From Geomonas azotofigens (GTDB taxonomy: Bacteria > Desulfobacterota > Desulfuromonadia > Geobacterales > Geobacteraceae), in NCBI RefSeq assembly GCF_018919395.1, contig NZ_JAHLME010000003.1, forward strand, positions 310,001-374,000: 64,000 nucleotides of DNA, written 5' to 3'. The translations under genes and the position numbers were made by a program. The notes under the pieces are model-generated. The model worked only from the letters and a program-made list of their open reading frames with translations, was not told where the DNA came from and did not search any database. Shown one piece after another: positions 7,871-16,058 of this stretch. The first letter of the stretch is position 1. Each line of letters opens with the position of its first letter.

Positions 7871-10096
7871 ATGAGGTTCTCGATAGTCATTCCCGTTCTT
7901 AACGGGGAGAAATACATTGGAGCGTGTGTGCAGTGCCTCAAGAATCTCGTAGTGGGGGATGATTGTGTCGAAATCGTCGTGATTGATAATGGTTCTACCG
8001 ATTCAACCTTAGATATTGTAGCAGCCCATGGGATTCCCTACCAAGTACATCCGATGGTAAGTATAGCTAAACTGCGCAACATCGGTGCTGCAATCACAGA
8101 CGGGGAAATCCTCGGCTTTATAGACAGTGACTGTTTTGCTGAAGAGAACTGGTTGCAAGCAGCTAAAAAAGAGTTTTTATCGAGGCAAGACGTTGGAATT
8201 GTGGGTAATTACTATGGAATGCCTGAGAAGACAACTTGGGTTGAAAGAGTTTGGTACGACGCAAAGAAGGATATTGTTGGTCCTGTAAATTTTTTACCCG
8301 GTGGGAATATGTTTTTTCATCGTGAGGTGTTCGAACAGGTCGGTGGATTCGATGAAGGCCTCTCGACGGGGGAAGATTACGACATCTGCCAAAGGGTCAT
8401 CAAAGCTGGGTGGCGTGTCGTCTGCGCTAGATTAGTAAATGTTGTCCACATGGGCAACTTCAAGACCCTTAAAAGCGTCCTTGTCAAAGAGCGATGGTAC
8501 GGAAAGGGAATGTTCCGTGCTGGGGGGCGTCCAAGCAGACCGTTGATTGCTGCATTTGTCCACTTATTTCTTGGATTGTCTTTAATTGTCTTCCTGGTAA
8601 ACCTTTCTTTATTGACTATACCGGTGATCATTGCAGATTCGTTGCTGGTTTTTTGCGTTTCAATTCAGTTCGGAAAACACGTGAAACAAAGGAAAATACT
8701 TTTTTTAACCCGGTTTGCTCCAGTCGCTTTTGCATATCTTTGTGGAAGGTCCTTAAGCATAATGGATTTCATAAGTGAAAAGGTAATAGCTTTGATTCCT
8801 CCAGTACGTGACGCATTGAGAATGTATAAGGAGTTTGGGCTCGTTCTTGCCTTAGCGTATAGCATTCGATATCGGGACTTCTTCGGAATATATCAAGAAC
8901 TTTCGCAGCCAGAGCTTAGGACATTTCTTGGTTATAAAGCTTATGTCGCTAAGAAAATAATTGCAATGACTGCATTTTTAAAAACAAATGTGCCTTATTA
9001 CCGTGATAAACTGCCACATGTTTCGCTGGATATAGTTGGTTTATTGCCCACTGTTGATAAAAAAATCATCCGCGAAAATTATGCAGCTTTTCTTTCGTCT
9101 GAAAGTAGGTTTAATCGCAGGTCGACGAGTGGAACCACAGGTGAACCTTTCTTATTTGAGAAGGACAGAAATGCTTCTGCTTACATGGATGCCATGATGC
9201 ATCTATCCTACGGCTGGCACGGCGTAAAACCATGGGATCGACAGGCAAGATTATGGGGGCGGGCTGTTAGTCGCAAAGGGAGGGTGGTTCAATGGATAAA
9301 AGACCTGCTGCTTCGCCGCAAAAGGCTTTCCGTCTTTCTTATTAATGATGCCGCGTGCAAAAAATTTTATCAGGAACTTAAGAGGTTTCGCCCAAGATAT
9401 TTCTATTGCTATCCCAACGCATTATACCAGTTTGCCCTATCCATAGAACGGTTGGGTATTGACGGTGCTGAACTGCAGGTACCGATTGCAATCTGCACAG
9501 GTGAAATTCTCTTCCCCTTTCAACGGGAAAAGATTGAGAAGGTCTTCCAGTGTAAGGTTGTTAACGAATACGGTTCTACGGAGAATGGCATTCTTGCAAT
9601 GGAGTGTGAATATGGACGGCTTCACGTCCTTCCAACGGTTTCATTGGAAATTGCCGGTGGTGATCAAGACGGCTTTGGTGAAATAGTCGTTACGGAACTT
9701 AACAGCCGCAATCTTCCATTCATGAAATACAGAAACGGTGACATGGGTAGAATCGTTTCGACAGGTTGTGACTGTCTCAGACCTTTCCCAATCTTGGAAG
9801 TCAAAGAAGGTCGAATAGATAGTTACATCAAATGCCCCAATGGGAATATTGTTTATGATGCCATCCTGGCCTATTTATTTAAAGGGCAAGTAAAGCAGTT
9901 TAGAGGTGTTCAAGAAAATCCTAATGTGTTGCGGATTGATGTCATCCCTTTGGATCATACTTCCGCTGATTCCATTGATAGTCTAAAGAAAAAACTAGCG
10001 GGTTTTGTGGGGGCAGAAATGACTATAAATGTGAGTATTGTTGACGAAATACCTGCAGATAAAAGCGGAAAACTTAGGTATTTTATCCCTTTGTAA
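7871..10096 (+). CDS. Bifunctional GT2 glycosyltransferase / CapK-PaaK-like adenylate-forming protein
   Basis: A 741-residue two-domain protein. Residues 1-220 are a GT2 domain: SIVIPVLNGE, a DNGS motif at 39-42, DSD at 85-87 and STGEDYDIC near 165. One or two hydrophobic segments follow (about 224-265). Residues ~315-741 resemble phenylacetate-CoA ligase/CapK: STSGTTGEPF (around 418-427) is the adenylate-forming P-loop, and NEYGSTENG and KYRNGDMG are downstream family motifs. CapK-like proteins are common in capsule loci, where their substrate is mostly unknown. Fusion to a glycosyltransferase suggests that one protein adds a sugar and activates an acyl or aromatic substituent; that is inference. 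It is the last gene of the operon and is followed by a terminator. Confidence 0.82.
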   Translation: MRFSIVIPVLNGEKYIGACVQCLKNLVVGDDCVEIVVIDNGSTDSTLDIVAAHGIPYQVHPMVSIAKLRNIGAAITDGEILGFIDSDCFAEENWLQAAKKEFLSRQDVGIVGNYYGMPEKTTWVERVWYDAKKDIVGPVNFLPGGNMFFHREVFEQVGGFDEGLSTGEDYDICQRVIKAGWRVVCARLVNVVHMGNFKTLKSVLVKERWYGKGMFRAGGRPSRPLIAAFVHLFLGLSLIVFLVNLSLLTIPVIIADSLLVFCVSIQFGKHVKQRKILFLTRFAPVAFAYLCGRSLSIMDFISEKVIALIPPVRDALRMYKEFGLVLALAYSIRYRDFFGIYQELSQPELRTFLGYKAYVAKKIIAMTAFLKTNVPYYRDKLPHVSLDIVGLLPTVDKKIIRENYAAFLSSESRFNRRSTSGTTGEPFLFEKDRNASAYMDAMMHLSYGWHGVKPWDRQARLWGRAVSRKGRVVQWIKDLLLRRKRLSVFLINDAACKKFYQELKRFRPRYFYCYPNALYQFALSIERLGIDGAELQVPIAICTGEILFPFQREKIEKVFQCKVVNEYGSTENGILAMECEYGRLHVLPTVSLEIAGGDQDGFGEIVVTELNSRNLPFMKYRNGDMGRIVSTGCDCLRPFPILEVKEGRIDSYIKCPNGNIVYDAILAYLFKGQVKQFRGVQENPNVLRIDVIPLDHTSADSIDSLKKKLAGFVGAEMTINVSIVDEIPADKSGKLRYFIPL

Positions 10097-10137
10097 CTTG
10101 CAACTACTGAACATGTAATGATTTTGGGGGGCATAGG

Positions 10138-10174
10138 TAAGGCCTGGTTTCTTCTTTGAGAAAACCAGGCCTTA
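10138..10174. terminator. Bidirectional intrinsic terminator between convergent genes
   Basis: A 13-bp perfect stem (TAAGGCCTGGTTT paired with AAACCAGGCCTTA) around a short loop lies between the end of the + strand polysaccharide operon and the end of the minus-strand beta-helix gene. The A- and T-rich stem ends allow use in both directions. Confidence 0.75.
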
Positions 10175-10185
10175 TGTCGTCAATA

Positions 10186-11757
10186 TTATTTTGTGACCCC
10201 CTTTAACAGGAGGTTCGGTGGAACGGCAACACCTGCTTTCACCTGGTATCCGTAGGTTCCGACATATCCCGCATAGGCGGTAGTAAGATCGCCGTTGGTG
10301 TCAATGATGTTAGCCGACGGTTTACCTTTGAGATTTTGCGTGTCAGTTATGCAGTATTGCGGGTTATTGATGGCTGTTGGTTTGTAATAGCTTATGTAGT
10401 TGAGAGTGATTGTGCTTGTATTCCAACTGGTGTTGTCATTAATCAGTACATTACCGTAGATTTTAAACGGTCCCGATGCGCTGCAGTTGTTCCCGTCGAG
10501 ATTTTCAAATCTAATATTGCCAACAAGCGTATTTCTATAAAAGTTGAAGTTGTGAATTAAACCATCTGACCTTGAGTTGAAGGTAGGACCGCTTTCAGGC
10601 GTTGAGAGGCCAATGAGAAGATTGAAAGATATGTCAATGTTGTTACTTTGATAAAAGAACGAATTCATATTCGTCCCCATGTATAAGCCTTTACTTATAT
10701 TGATTTTGTTGCCCCTAATAAACAGGTAATTCAACCTTGATTTCGCCGCAATCGCGGCATTAATCCCAGTAATCCCAGTGCCTCCTGCATCATGGATATA
10801 GTTATTTTCGATGAGAAGTTTTGTGTCATCATAGAGGCTCCCAATCCCGGAAGCTCCAGTAAAGAAACTAAATTCATTGTCCTGTATAACGCTGTAGTAT
10901 CCTGGCACACCAACTGCAGATTCAGTTATTATGAAACCCTGGTTATTATTAGTTGAATCAGTAGCTGTGAGATTTGAGAAGTTGCACCGCCGAATCGTCT
11001 GGTAGTGGTGTCCCCCCCACAACATCATGGCCTCCTTGTTGAATGAGCTAAAGTTAAGCCTATCAAGATAGACGGCAAAATTGCTGCGTAAATAGGCGCC
11101 ATTTCCAACAATCGTAACATTTTCGCCAGGATATGCCAACCATGTGTGGGGTGAGTTGCCAAGGAACATTTCTGTCGCTGACGCATTCAACCCTTTGTAA
11201 GGGACGAACTGATATTTGCCTTCTCTAAAATACAGAATATTTGTGGAGTTCAGCGAGGTGTTGGCAAGCACGTTGGCTATTGAACTAAAAGGCTGCGAGA
11301 TGCTGCCTGTTTCAACTCCAGAGTAGCTTGAATCTACAAAGTAAAATCCAGTCGTGGAGACATTGACGGTCCAAGTCGTACTCACTGTTGTATTCTCACC
11401 ATCAGTGACTGATAGAGTGATTGTTCCCGAGCTGGCTTGGGGATTAGGCCACCTTATCTCTCCAGTTGCCGCATCAATTGTCATGCCTTGAGGGGCGTTG
11501 GCTAACTTGAATGTAAATGGATAAACGCCTCCGATGACAGCCGCTTTAACGTTGTACTCAACACCCGGATAAGCTCTAAATACTCGATTCGTTACTGGAA
11601 TCGCTGGGCTGCCGGTGCCAGCAGGTTTTATGTTTGAAATTTCAAGAGGGTAGTTTGCGCTGAACGTGTTGACTGGCAAAACACAGACTGCCAGAAACAC
11701 TAAAGACAGGCAGAATAACGCGTGAATTACATTGCCTACTCGTTTTTTGTTTAACAT
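10186..11757 (-). CDS. Secreted right-handed beta-helix protein with putative-Ig (He_PIG) domain
   Basis: 523 residues. A signal peptide is clear (basic MLNKKRVGN, hydrophobic core, cleavage near NTFSA, about residue 34). Residues ~35-135 look like a He_PIG Ig-like domain (APQGMTIDAATGEIRW...SGTITLSVTDGENTT). The remainder is a parallel beta-helix of the pectate-lyase-like type, with repeated N-rich turns such as IENNYIHDAGGTGITG. Such folds bind or cleave polysaccharide, so it may process or organise the exopolysaccharide encoded on the other side of the shared terminator; no catalytic residues could be assigned. The ATG follows an AGGT-rich site. A GEMM-I riboswitch lies about 75-190 bp upstream, so expression is probably set by a cyclic dinucleotide. 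Confidence 0.8.
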   Translation of the reverse strand: MLNKKRVGNVIHALFCLSLVFLAVCVLPVNTFSANYPLEISNIKPAGTGSPAIPVTNRVFRAYPGVEYNVKAAVIGGVYPFTFKLANAPQGMTIDAATGEIRWPNPQASSGTITLSVTDGENTTVSTTWTVNVSTTGFYFVDSSYSGVETGSISQPFSSIANVLANTSLNSTNILYFREGKYQFVPYKGLNASATEMFLGNSPHTWLAYPGENVTIVGNGAYLRSNFAVYLDRLNFSSFNKEAMMLWGGHHYQTIRRCNFSNLTATDSTNNNQGFIITESAVGVPGYYSVIQDNEFSFFTGASGIGSLYDDTKLLIENNYIHDAGGTGITGINAAIAAKSRLNYLFIRGNKINISKGLYMGTNMNSFFYQSNNIDISFNLLIGLSTPESGPTFNSRSDGLIHNFNFYRNTLVGNIRFENLDGNNCSASGPFKIYGNVLINDNTSWNTSTITLNYISYYKPTAINNPQYCITDTQNLKGKPSANIIDTNGDLTTAYAGYVGTYGYQVKAGVAVPPNLLLKGVTK

Positions 11758-11829
11758 ACTCTTACCTCCATGTCTGCGCGCGCCTGTTTATGGTAACCAC
11801 AAGCCTAATAACTTGAAATAGAAAAGCCG

Positions 11830-11945
11830 GGGGCCGCAACCTGTCTATGGTCTTTCGGCATCCCGGCTGTCTCGGTGAGATCCTAGGCTTTCCGTCCCAT
11901 CCTCGCGGATGGTTTGGTTTTATCGATTACCCTGTCGTGTTGTCA
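11830..11945 (-). promoter_or_regulatory. GEMM-I cyclic-dinucleotide riboswitch (probable cGAMP type) with terminator
   Basis: Read on the minus strand, the conserved GEMM-I core is present: AAACCATCC, a GCGA tetraloop, GGATGGGACGGAAAGCC, then a second hairpin and CAGCCGGGATGCCGAAA. The 3' end can instead pair GCCGGG with CCCCCGGC before a TTTT run (11821-11830), giving an intrinsic terminator as expression platform. It directs the beta-helix gene ending at 10186. The base 5' of the core is A in my alignment, as in the Geobacter GEMM-Ib variants that respond to 3',3'-cGAMP; ligand identity is an inference. Confidence 0.85.
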
Positions 11946-12009
11946 ATACTGCGACAAAAACTGCGCGGGAACTGTGATTACAAATACAGCTGGCACTATT
12001 TCCCGCAAG

Positions 12010-14625
12010 CTACCTTTTCCGGTTCTTCACCGTGACATACACGTTGGATGCCTGCTTTTTGTTTCCCGCCGCATCATAGGCTATTGCTGTCACGGCATAG
12101 GTGCTGTTCGAGACTTTCGTGGTGTCCCATGCGTAACTGTAGGGCGCGCTGCTGAGGCTCGTCATGTACCTCCCTCCTACGTAGATGTCTACCTTCGTTA
12201 CCCCTACGTTGTCGCTGGCACTCGCGTTGATAGTCACCACTCCGCTTACCGTCGTGCCGTTGGCCGGAGAGGTTATGGAAACCGTAGGGGTTATCGTGTC
12301 CTTGACTGCGTTGGCGACGTTCACCGATGAGCTCTGGGAGACCCCGACGTTGCCGGCCGCGTCGTAACCCTTGACCGACAGGGTGTAGCTGCCGTTGGCG
12401 ACCTGGGTGGTGTTCCAACTGTAGGCGTACGGCGCCGTCGTGCTGGTGCCGACCAGCACCCCGTTTCGGTAGAACTCGACCTTGGTGACGGCGACGTTGT
12501 CGGAGGCAGCAGCGGTCACCGCGACCGTTCCGCTCACGGTGGAGCCGCTGGCGGGGGAGGAGACGGAGACGACCGGGGCGGTGGTGTCGGGCACCGGGTT
12601 GGCCACGTTCACCGATGAGCTCTGGGAGACCCCGACGTTGCCGGCGGCGTCATACCCCTTCACCGACAGGGTGTAGCTGCCGTTGGCGACCTTGGTGGTG
12701 TCCCAACTGTAGGCATAGGGCGCCGCCGTGCTGGTGCCAACCAGGACCCCGTTGCGGTAGAACTCGACCTTGGTGACGGCGACGTTGTCGGAGGCGGCGG
12801 CGGTGACCGTGACCGTCCCGCTCACGCTGGAGCCACTGGCGGGGGAGGAGACGGAGACCACAGGGGCGGTCGTGTCCGGCACCGCGTTGGCCACGCTGAC
12901 CGACGAGCTCTGGGACGTGGTTACGTTGCCCACCGCGTCGTAGGCCTTGGCCGTGAGGGTATAGCTGCCGTTGGCGACCTGGGTGGTATCCCAGTTGTAG
13001 CTGTACGGGGATGCGGCGACCGTGGCCTGAAGCACGTTGTTGCGGTAGAACTCCACCTTGCTCACCCCTACGTTGTCACTGGCGTTAGCCGTGACCGATA
13101 CCGTGCCGCTCACCGTGGTCCCGGACACCGGCGAGGCGAGGCTTACGCTCGGGGCGATCAGATCGTTGGAGACGTTGACCGTCAGCACCTGGGATTGCCC
13201 CAGGTTCCCTGCCGCATCGTACGCCCGGGCCGTAAGGTTGTACACCCCGTTGGCAACGGTCTTGCTGTCCCACGTGTAAGAGTAGGGTGCCATGTTGGTG
13301 GCCGAGAGCAGTGCGTTGTTGAGGTAGAACTCGACCCTGCTCACGCCCACGTTGTCGGTCGCGTTGGCGGCGATGTTCACCGACCCGCTCACGGTCATAT
13401 TGTTCCCCGGGGAGGTGAGGGAGACCGCCGGGGCGGTCAGGTCGTTGGCGACCGTGACCGTGATCTGCGACTGCCCGATGTTGCCCGCCGCGTCGTACGC
13501 CTTGGTCATCAGGGTGTAGCTGCCGGCGGCCAGGGTGCTCGTGTCCCAGGAATAGACATAGGGGGAGGCGGGGACGGTCGCTTTCAGTGCACCGTTCACG
13601 TAGAACTCAACCTTGGTCACGCCGACGTTGTCGGTTGCACTTGCAGTAACAGATACGGTGCCCGCCACGGTTGTCGAAGCTGAAGGGTAGGTAATGGCTG
13701 TCGTGGGCGCCTGCATCTCCGCAACGGTCACCACGTTGGAGTAGGCGCTCTCCTCCCCGGCAGCGTTGTAGGCGGTGACGGCGAAGCTGTAGGAATGGGC
13801 GGGGTCGAGGCTGCCGATGGAGGCCGTGGTGATGTTCTGCACGTCAACCGGCGCCGGCCCCTGGAAAGGCTGCGTCGCGGAGTCCGGCTGGTAGTGCACC
13901 TTGTAGCCGACCACGGAAGTGTCCGGCGAGGGGTCCCATTGCAGGGAAACCGAGGCCGCGGAGGCCGCGCTGCTCATCCCCATGGTCAAAATGGCGGCAA
14001 CCACGGCGTTGACGCACATCTTCTGCAGCCGTACCGCGTGGTTGATCTCGCTTCTGCGCACGTACCCCTCGGCGACGAGGACGTCACCGATCTTTCTGCC
14101 GGTCTGCCCCTGTTTGGCAAGGGCCCGTTCCAACTGCACGCGCGTGATGTGCCCGGTGGCGACCAGCAATTCGCCCAGTCTAAGCGGCGTATCGGCGGGA
14201 GTTCCCTGGTTCTGCTGCCAATCGAGAAGCCCCCTTAGCTGCAGCTCGGTGAGCATGCCCAGCCGCAGGAAGACTTCGCCGAGCCGCTCCCCGGTCCTCT
14301 TCTGCTCCTCGATCGCCTCATCGAGTTGTGACGCGGTTATCTTCCCGGACTGCACCAAAAGGGCGCCCAGCAGTTTCCGGTCGCCTGCCGCCAGCTTCAC
14401 CGCGTCCTCCATCCGGGTTAAGTGCGGCTGGATGAACAGCGGAGCGGCGACGTCTTCCGGATTCAGCACACCCATCCTGACCAGGACGCCGCCCAACAGC
14501 TCGTGGGTGGTCTTTTGCTCCTTCAGGGCTTGGTTGAGGGCGCGCTTCGACACGAATTTGCCATCGACCAGTATCTGGCCCAGCGCGCGCCTGGAAATCC
14601 GTTGGAGAAGGTTCGGGCTCTGCAT
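12010..14625 (-). CDS. Triple MshEN-like domain protein with FnIII and six tandem Ig-like repeats
   Basis: 871 residues in an unusual order. Residues 14-201 hold six 24-residue motifs of the MshEN c-di-GMP-binding pattern (for example RLGELLVATGHITRVQLERA), arranged as three pairs with 5-residue spacers. A hydrophobic segment follows (about 203-224, MCVNAVVAAILTMGMSSA), resembling an internal signal peptide or membrane anchor. Next come an FnIII domain (SVSLQWDPSPD..., about 226-305) and six Ig-like repeats of ~95 residues with VEFY-N...AYDAAGN cores. A plausible reading is a cytoplasmic second-messenger sensor joined to a surface stalk. Alternatively a separate protein starts at Met203 and the upstream part is a recent fusion. 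The ATG at 14625 has AAGGAG seven bases upstream. Confidence 0.8.
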   Translation of the reverse strand: MQSPNLLQRISRRALGQILVDGKFVSKRALNQALKEQKTTHELLGGVLVRMGVLNPEDVAAPLFIQPHLTRMEDAVKLAAGDRKLLGALLVQSGKITASQLDEAIEEQKRTGERLGEVFLRLGMLTELQLRGLLDWQQNQGTPADTPLRLGELLVATGHITRVQLERALAKQGQTGRKIGDVLVAEGYVRRSEINHAVRLQKMCVNAVVAAILTMGMSSAASAASVSLQWDPSPDTSVVGYKVHYQPDSATQPFQGPAPVDVQNITTASIGSLDPAHSYSFAVTAYNAAGEESAYSNVVTVAEMQAPTTAITYPSASTTVAGTVSVTASATDNVGVTKVEFYVNGALKATVPASPYVYSWDTSTLAAGSYTLMTKAYDAAGNIGQSQITVTVANDLTAPAVSLTSPGNNMTVSGSVNIAANATDNVGVSRVEFYLNNALLSATNMAPYSYTWDSKTVANGVYNLTARAYDAAGNLGQSQVLTVNVSNDLIAPSVSLASPVSGTTVSGTVSVTANASDNVGVSKVEFYRNNVLQATVAASPYSYNWDTTQVANGSYTLTAKAYDAVGNVTTSQSSSVSVANAVPDTTAPVVSVSSPASGSSVSGTVTVTAAASDNVAVTKVEFYRNGVLVGTSTAAPYAYSWDTTKVANGSYTLSVKGYDAAGNVGVSQSSSVNVANPVPDTTAPVVSVSSPASGSTVSGTVAVTAAASDNVAVTKVEFYRNGVLVGTSTTAPYAYSWNTTQVANGSYTLSVKGYDAAGNVGVSQSSSVNVANAVKDTITPTVSITSPANGTTVSGVVTINASASDNVGVTKVDIYVGGRYMTSLSSAPYSYAWDTTKVSNSTYAVTAIAYDAAGNKKQASNVYVTVKNRKR
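12308..12883 (-). repeat. Two adjacent, nearly identical 288-bp units encoding Ig-like repeats
   Basis: Units 12308-12595 and 12596-12883 each encode one 96-residue Ig-like domain and differ at only a small number of positions, with the same junction sequence (ACGTTCACCGATGAGCTCTG) recurring at exact 288-bp spacing. The outer four domains of the same gene are much more divergent, so this pair is a recent tandem duplication. Confidence 0.85.
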
Positions 14626-14948
14626 GGTCAGCTCCTTTCTGCGGGAGGGCTTCTGTCTCGCTCCGCAGTGGCGTTTTTCTAACGTACGCCTAAGAGTGCT
14701 GCAACATCGCCAAGTTCAGTCGGTAGGGACGGGGGGCTGGTAAGGGGCTGGGTGTCCGGGGGCTACCTGATATTGTAATTGCTTTGCGCCCGCATGGCAA
14801 TGTCAACGTGATCTGCTTTTTCTCCCATTTATCTCAGCCAATTATCTCCAGGACAGGTGTTTACGCACTCGCTATGCCTAATTTGCCTATGCCATTGGGG
14901 TAGCAGATTCAGATTGCATAATTTTCATTGTGACTTTATATTTTGAGC
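14626..14948. other. Divergent intergenic region
   Basis: 323 bp between the minus-strand MshEN/Ig-repeat gene and the plus-strand glycosyltransferase gene. It must hold promoters for both directions. I see no riboswitch core, no convincing sigma-54 box, and no clear sigma-70 hexamer pair in it. The left half is GC-rich and the right half AT-rich. Confidence 0.5.
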
Positions 14949-16043
14949 ATGATAAAGCTCTGCCACATAATCTCGGGCGACCTGTGGGCCGGCGCCGAGG
15001 TGATGGCCTGCCATCTGCTCCGGGAGCAGGCCGGGGACGCGGAGCTTCAGCTCAACGCGCTTGTTTTGAACGAGGGGCGGTTGGCCGCGGAGTTGAGGGA
15101 GGCGGGGTGCGCCGTGACCGTGCTGGACGAAAAACGCTACGGCTTCGCTTCCCTGCTCGGGCTGGTGCGCGGTCACCTTGAAAAGATGCACCCCGACCTG
15201 ATCCACTCCCACCGCTACAAGGAGAACCTGCTCGCGCTTTTGGGGAGCGCCGGACTGGGCGCCCGGCTTGTGGCCACGCAGCACGGGCTTCCCGAGACCG
15301 GGAACGGGCGGAGCGCGCTGACCTCCATCAAGACGAACCTGAACTTCTTCCTGATGCGCGGCTTTTTCGGCAGGACGGTCGCAGTCTCGGACGATATCCG
15401 CGATTACTTCGTGACAAGGCTCGGCTTTCCGGGGCACAGGGTCCAGGTGGTGCATAACGGCGTCCCGGCGCCCCGCGGTGCGGCTCTCGCGAAAAACGAC
15501 GCTGCACCCCTGTGCATCGGCTCTTCCGGACGGCTCTTCCAGGTCAAGGACTACCCCCTCATGGTCGAGGTGGCAGACATCGTGCGCCGGGAGCGCGACG
15601 TGGTGTTCCGCCTCGCGGGCGAGGGGCCCTGCCGGGACGAGATCCTCGCGGCCGTCGATCGTCATGGGCTTCGTGAAGGGTTCACCCTGACCGGCCATCT
15701 CGACCTGATGGAGCCCTTCTACCGGGGGCTCGATCTCTACCTCAACACCTCCCTGCACGAAGGGATCCCCATGACCATTCTGGAGGCGATGGCGTGTGGG
15801 GTCCCGGTGGTGGCGCCGGCGGTAGGCGGCGTCGTCGAGATCGTGTCCGACGGGGTGGAGGGGTACCTGGTGCGGGACAGGTCGCCCGCGTCCTTCGCCC
15901 GACGCTTGATCGAACTCATAGATGACGCACAGCTGCGCGCCGCCATGTCCCGGGCCGCGCGCCGAAAGGTCGATGCCATGTTCTCCGTCGAGAAGATGAC
16001 GCAGGACTACCAACGGGTCTACCGGGAACTCCTGGCGGACTGA
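14949..16043 (+). CDS. Family 4 glycosyltransferase
   Basis: About 364 residues, GT-B fold. Seen: the N-terminal loop HIISGDLWAGAEVMACHLL, VVHNGVPAP at the domain hinge, SSGRLFQVKDYPLMVEVA at the start of the donor domain, and EGIPMTILEAMACGVP, the E-x7-E donor motif. The ATG at 14949 is chosen over a TTG six bases upstream; neither has a strong ribosome-binding site. It heads a three-gene GC-rich + strand operon (GT4, GT2, DUF218) quite unlike the AT-rich operon at 0.5-10 kb, suggesting that this is the resident glycan set and the other was acquired. It probably builds an envelope or exported polysaccharide; substrates unknown. Confidence 0.88.
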   Translation: MIKLCHIISGDLWAGAEVMACHLLREQAGDAELQLNALVLNEGRLAAELREAGCAVTVLDEKRYGFASLLGLVRGHLEKMHPDLIHSHRYKENLLALLGSAGLGARLVATQHGLPETGNGRSALTSIKTNLNFFLMRGFFGRTVAVSDDIRDYFVTRLGFPGHRVQVVHNGVPAPRGAALAKNDAAPLCIGSSGRLFQVKDYPLMVEVADIVRRERDVVFRLAGEGPCRDEILAAVDRHGLREGFTLTGHLDLMEPFYRGLDLYLNTSLHEGIPMTILEAMACGVPVVAPAVGGVVEIVSDGVEGYLVRDRSPASFARRLIELIDDAQLRAAMSRAARRKVDAMFSVEKMTQDYQRVYRELLAD

Positions 16044-16058
16044 AACCGGAGCGCGCCC

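Noticed and set aside
10186..11757. A polysaccharide lyase or epimerase assignment for the beta-helix protein
   Set aside because: The fold is suggestive, but no catalytic residues could be recognised, so only the fold is reported.
14780..14940. A possible sigma-54 (PrsR) promoter near TGGCAATGTCAACG upstream of the 14.9 kb glycosyltransferase
   Set aside because: The GG and GC elements are not 10 bases apart, and no alternative -24/-12 pair with correct spacing was found.
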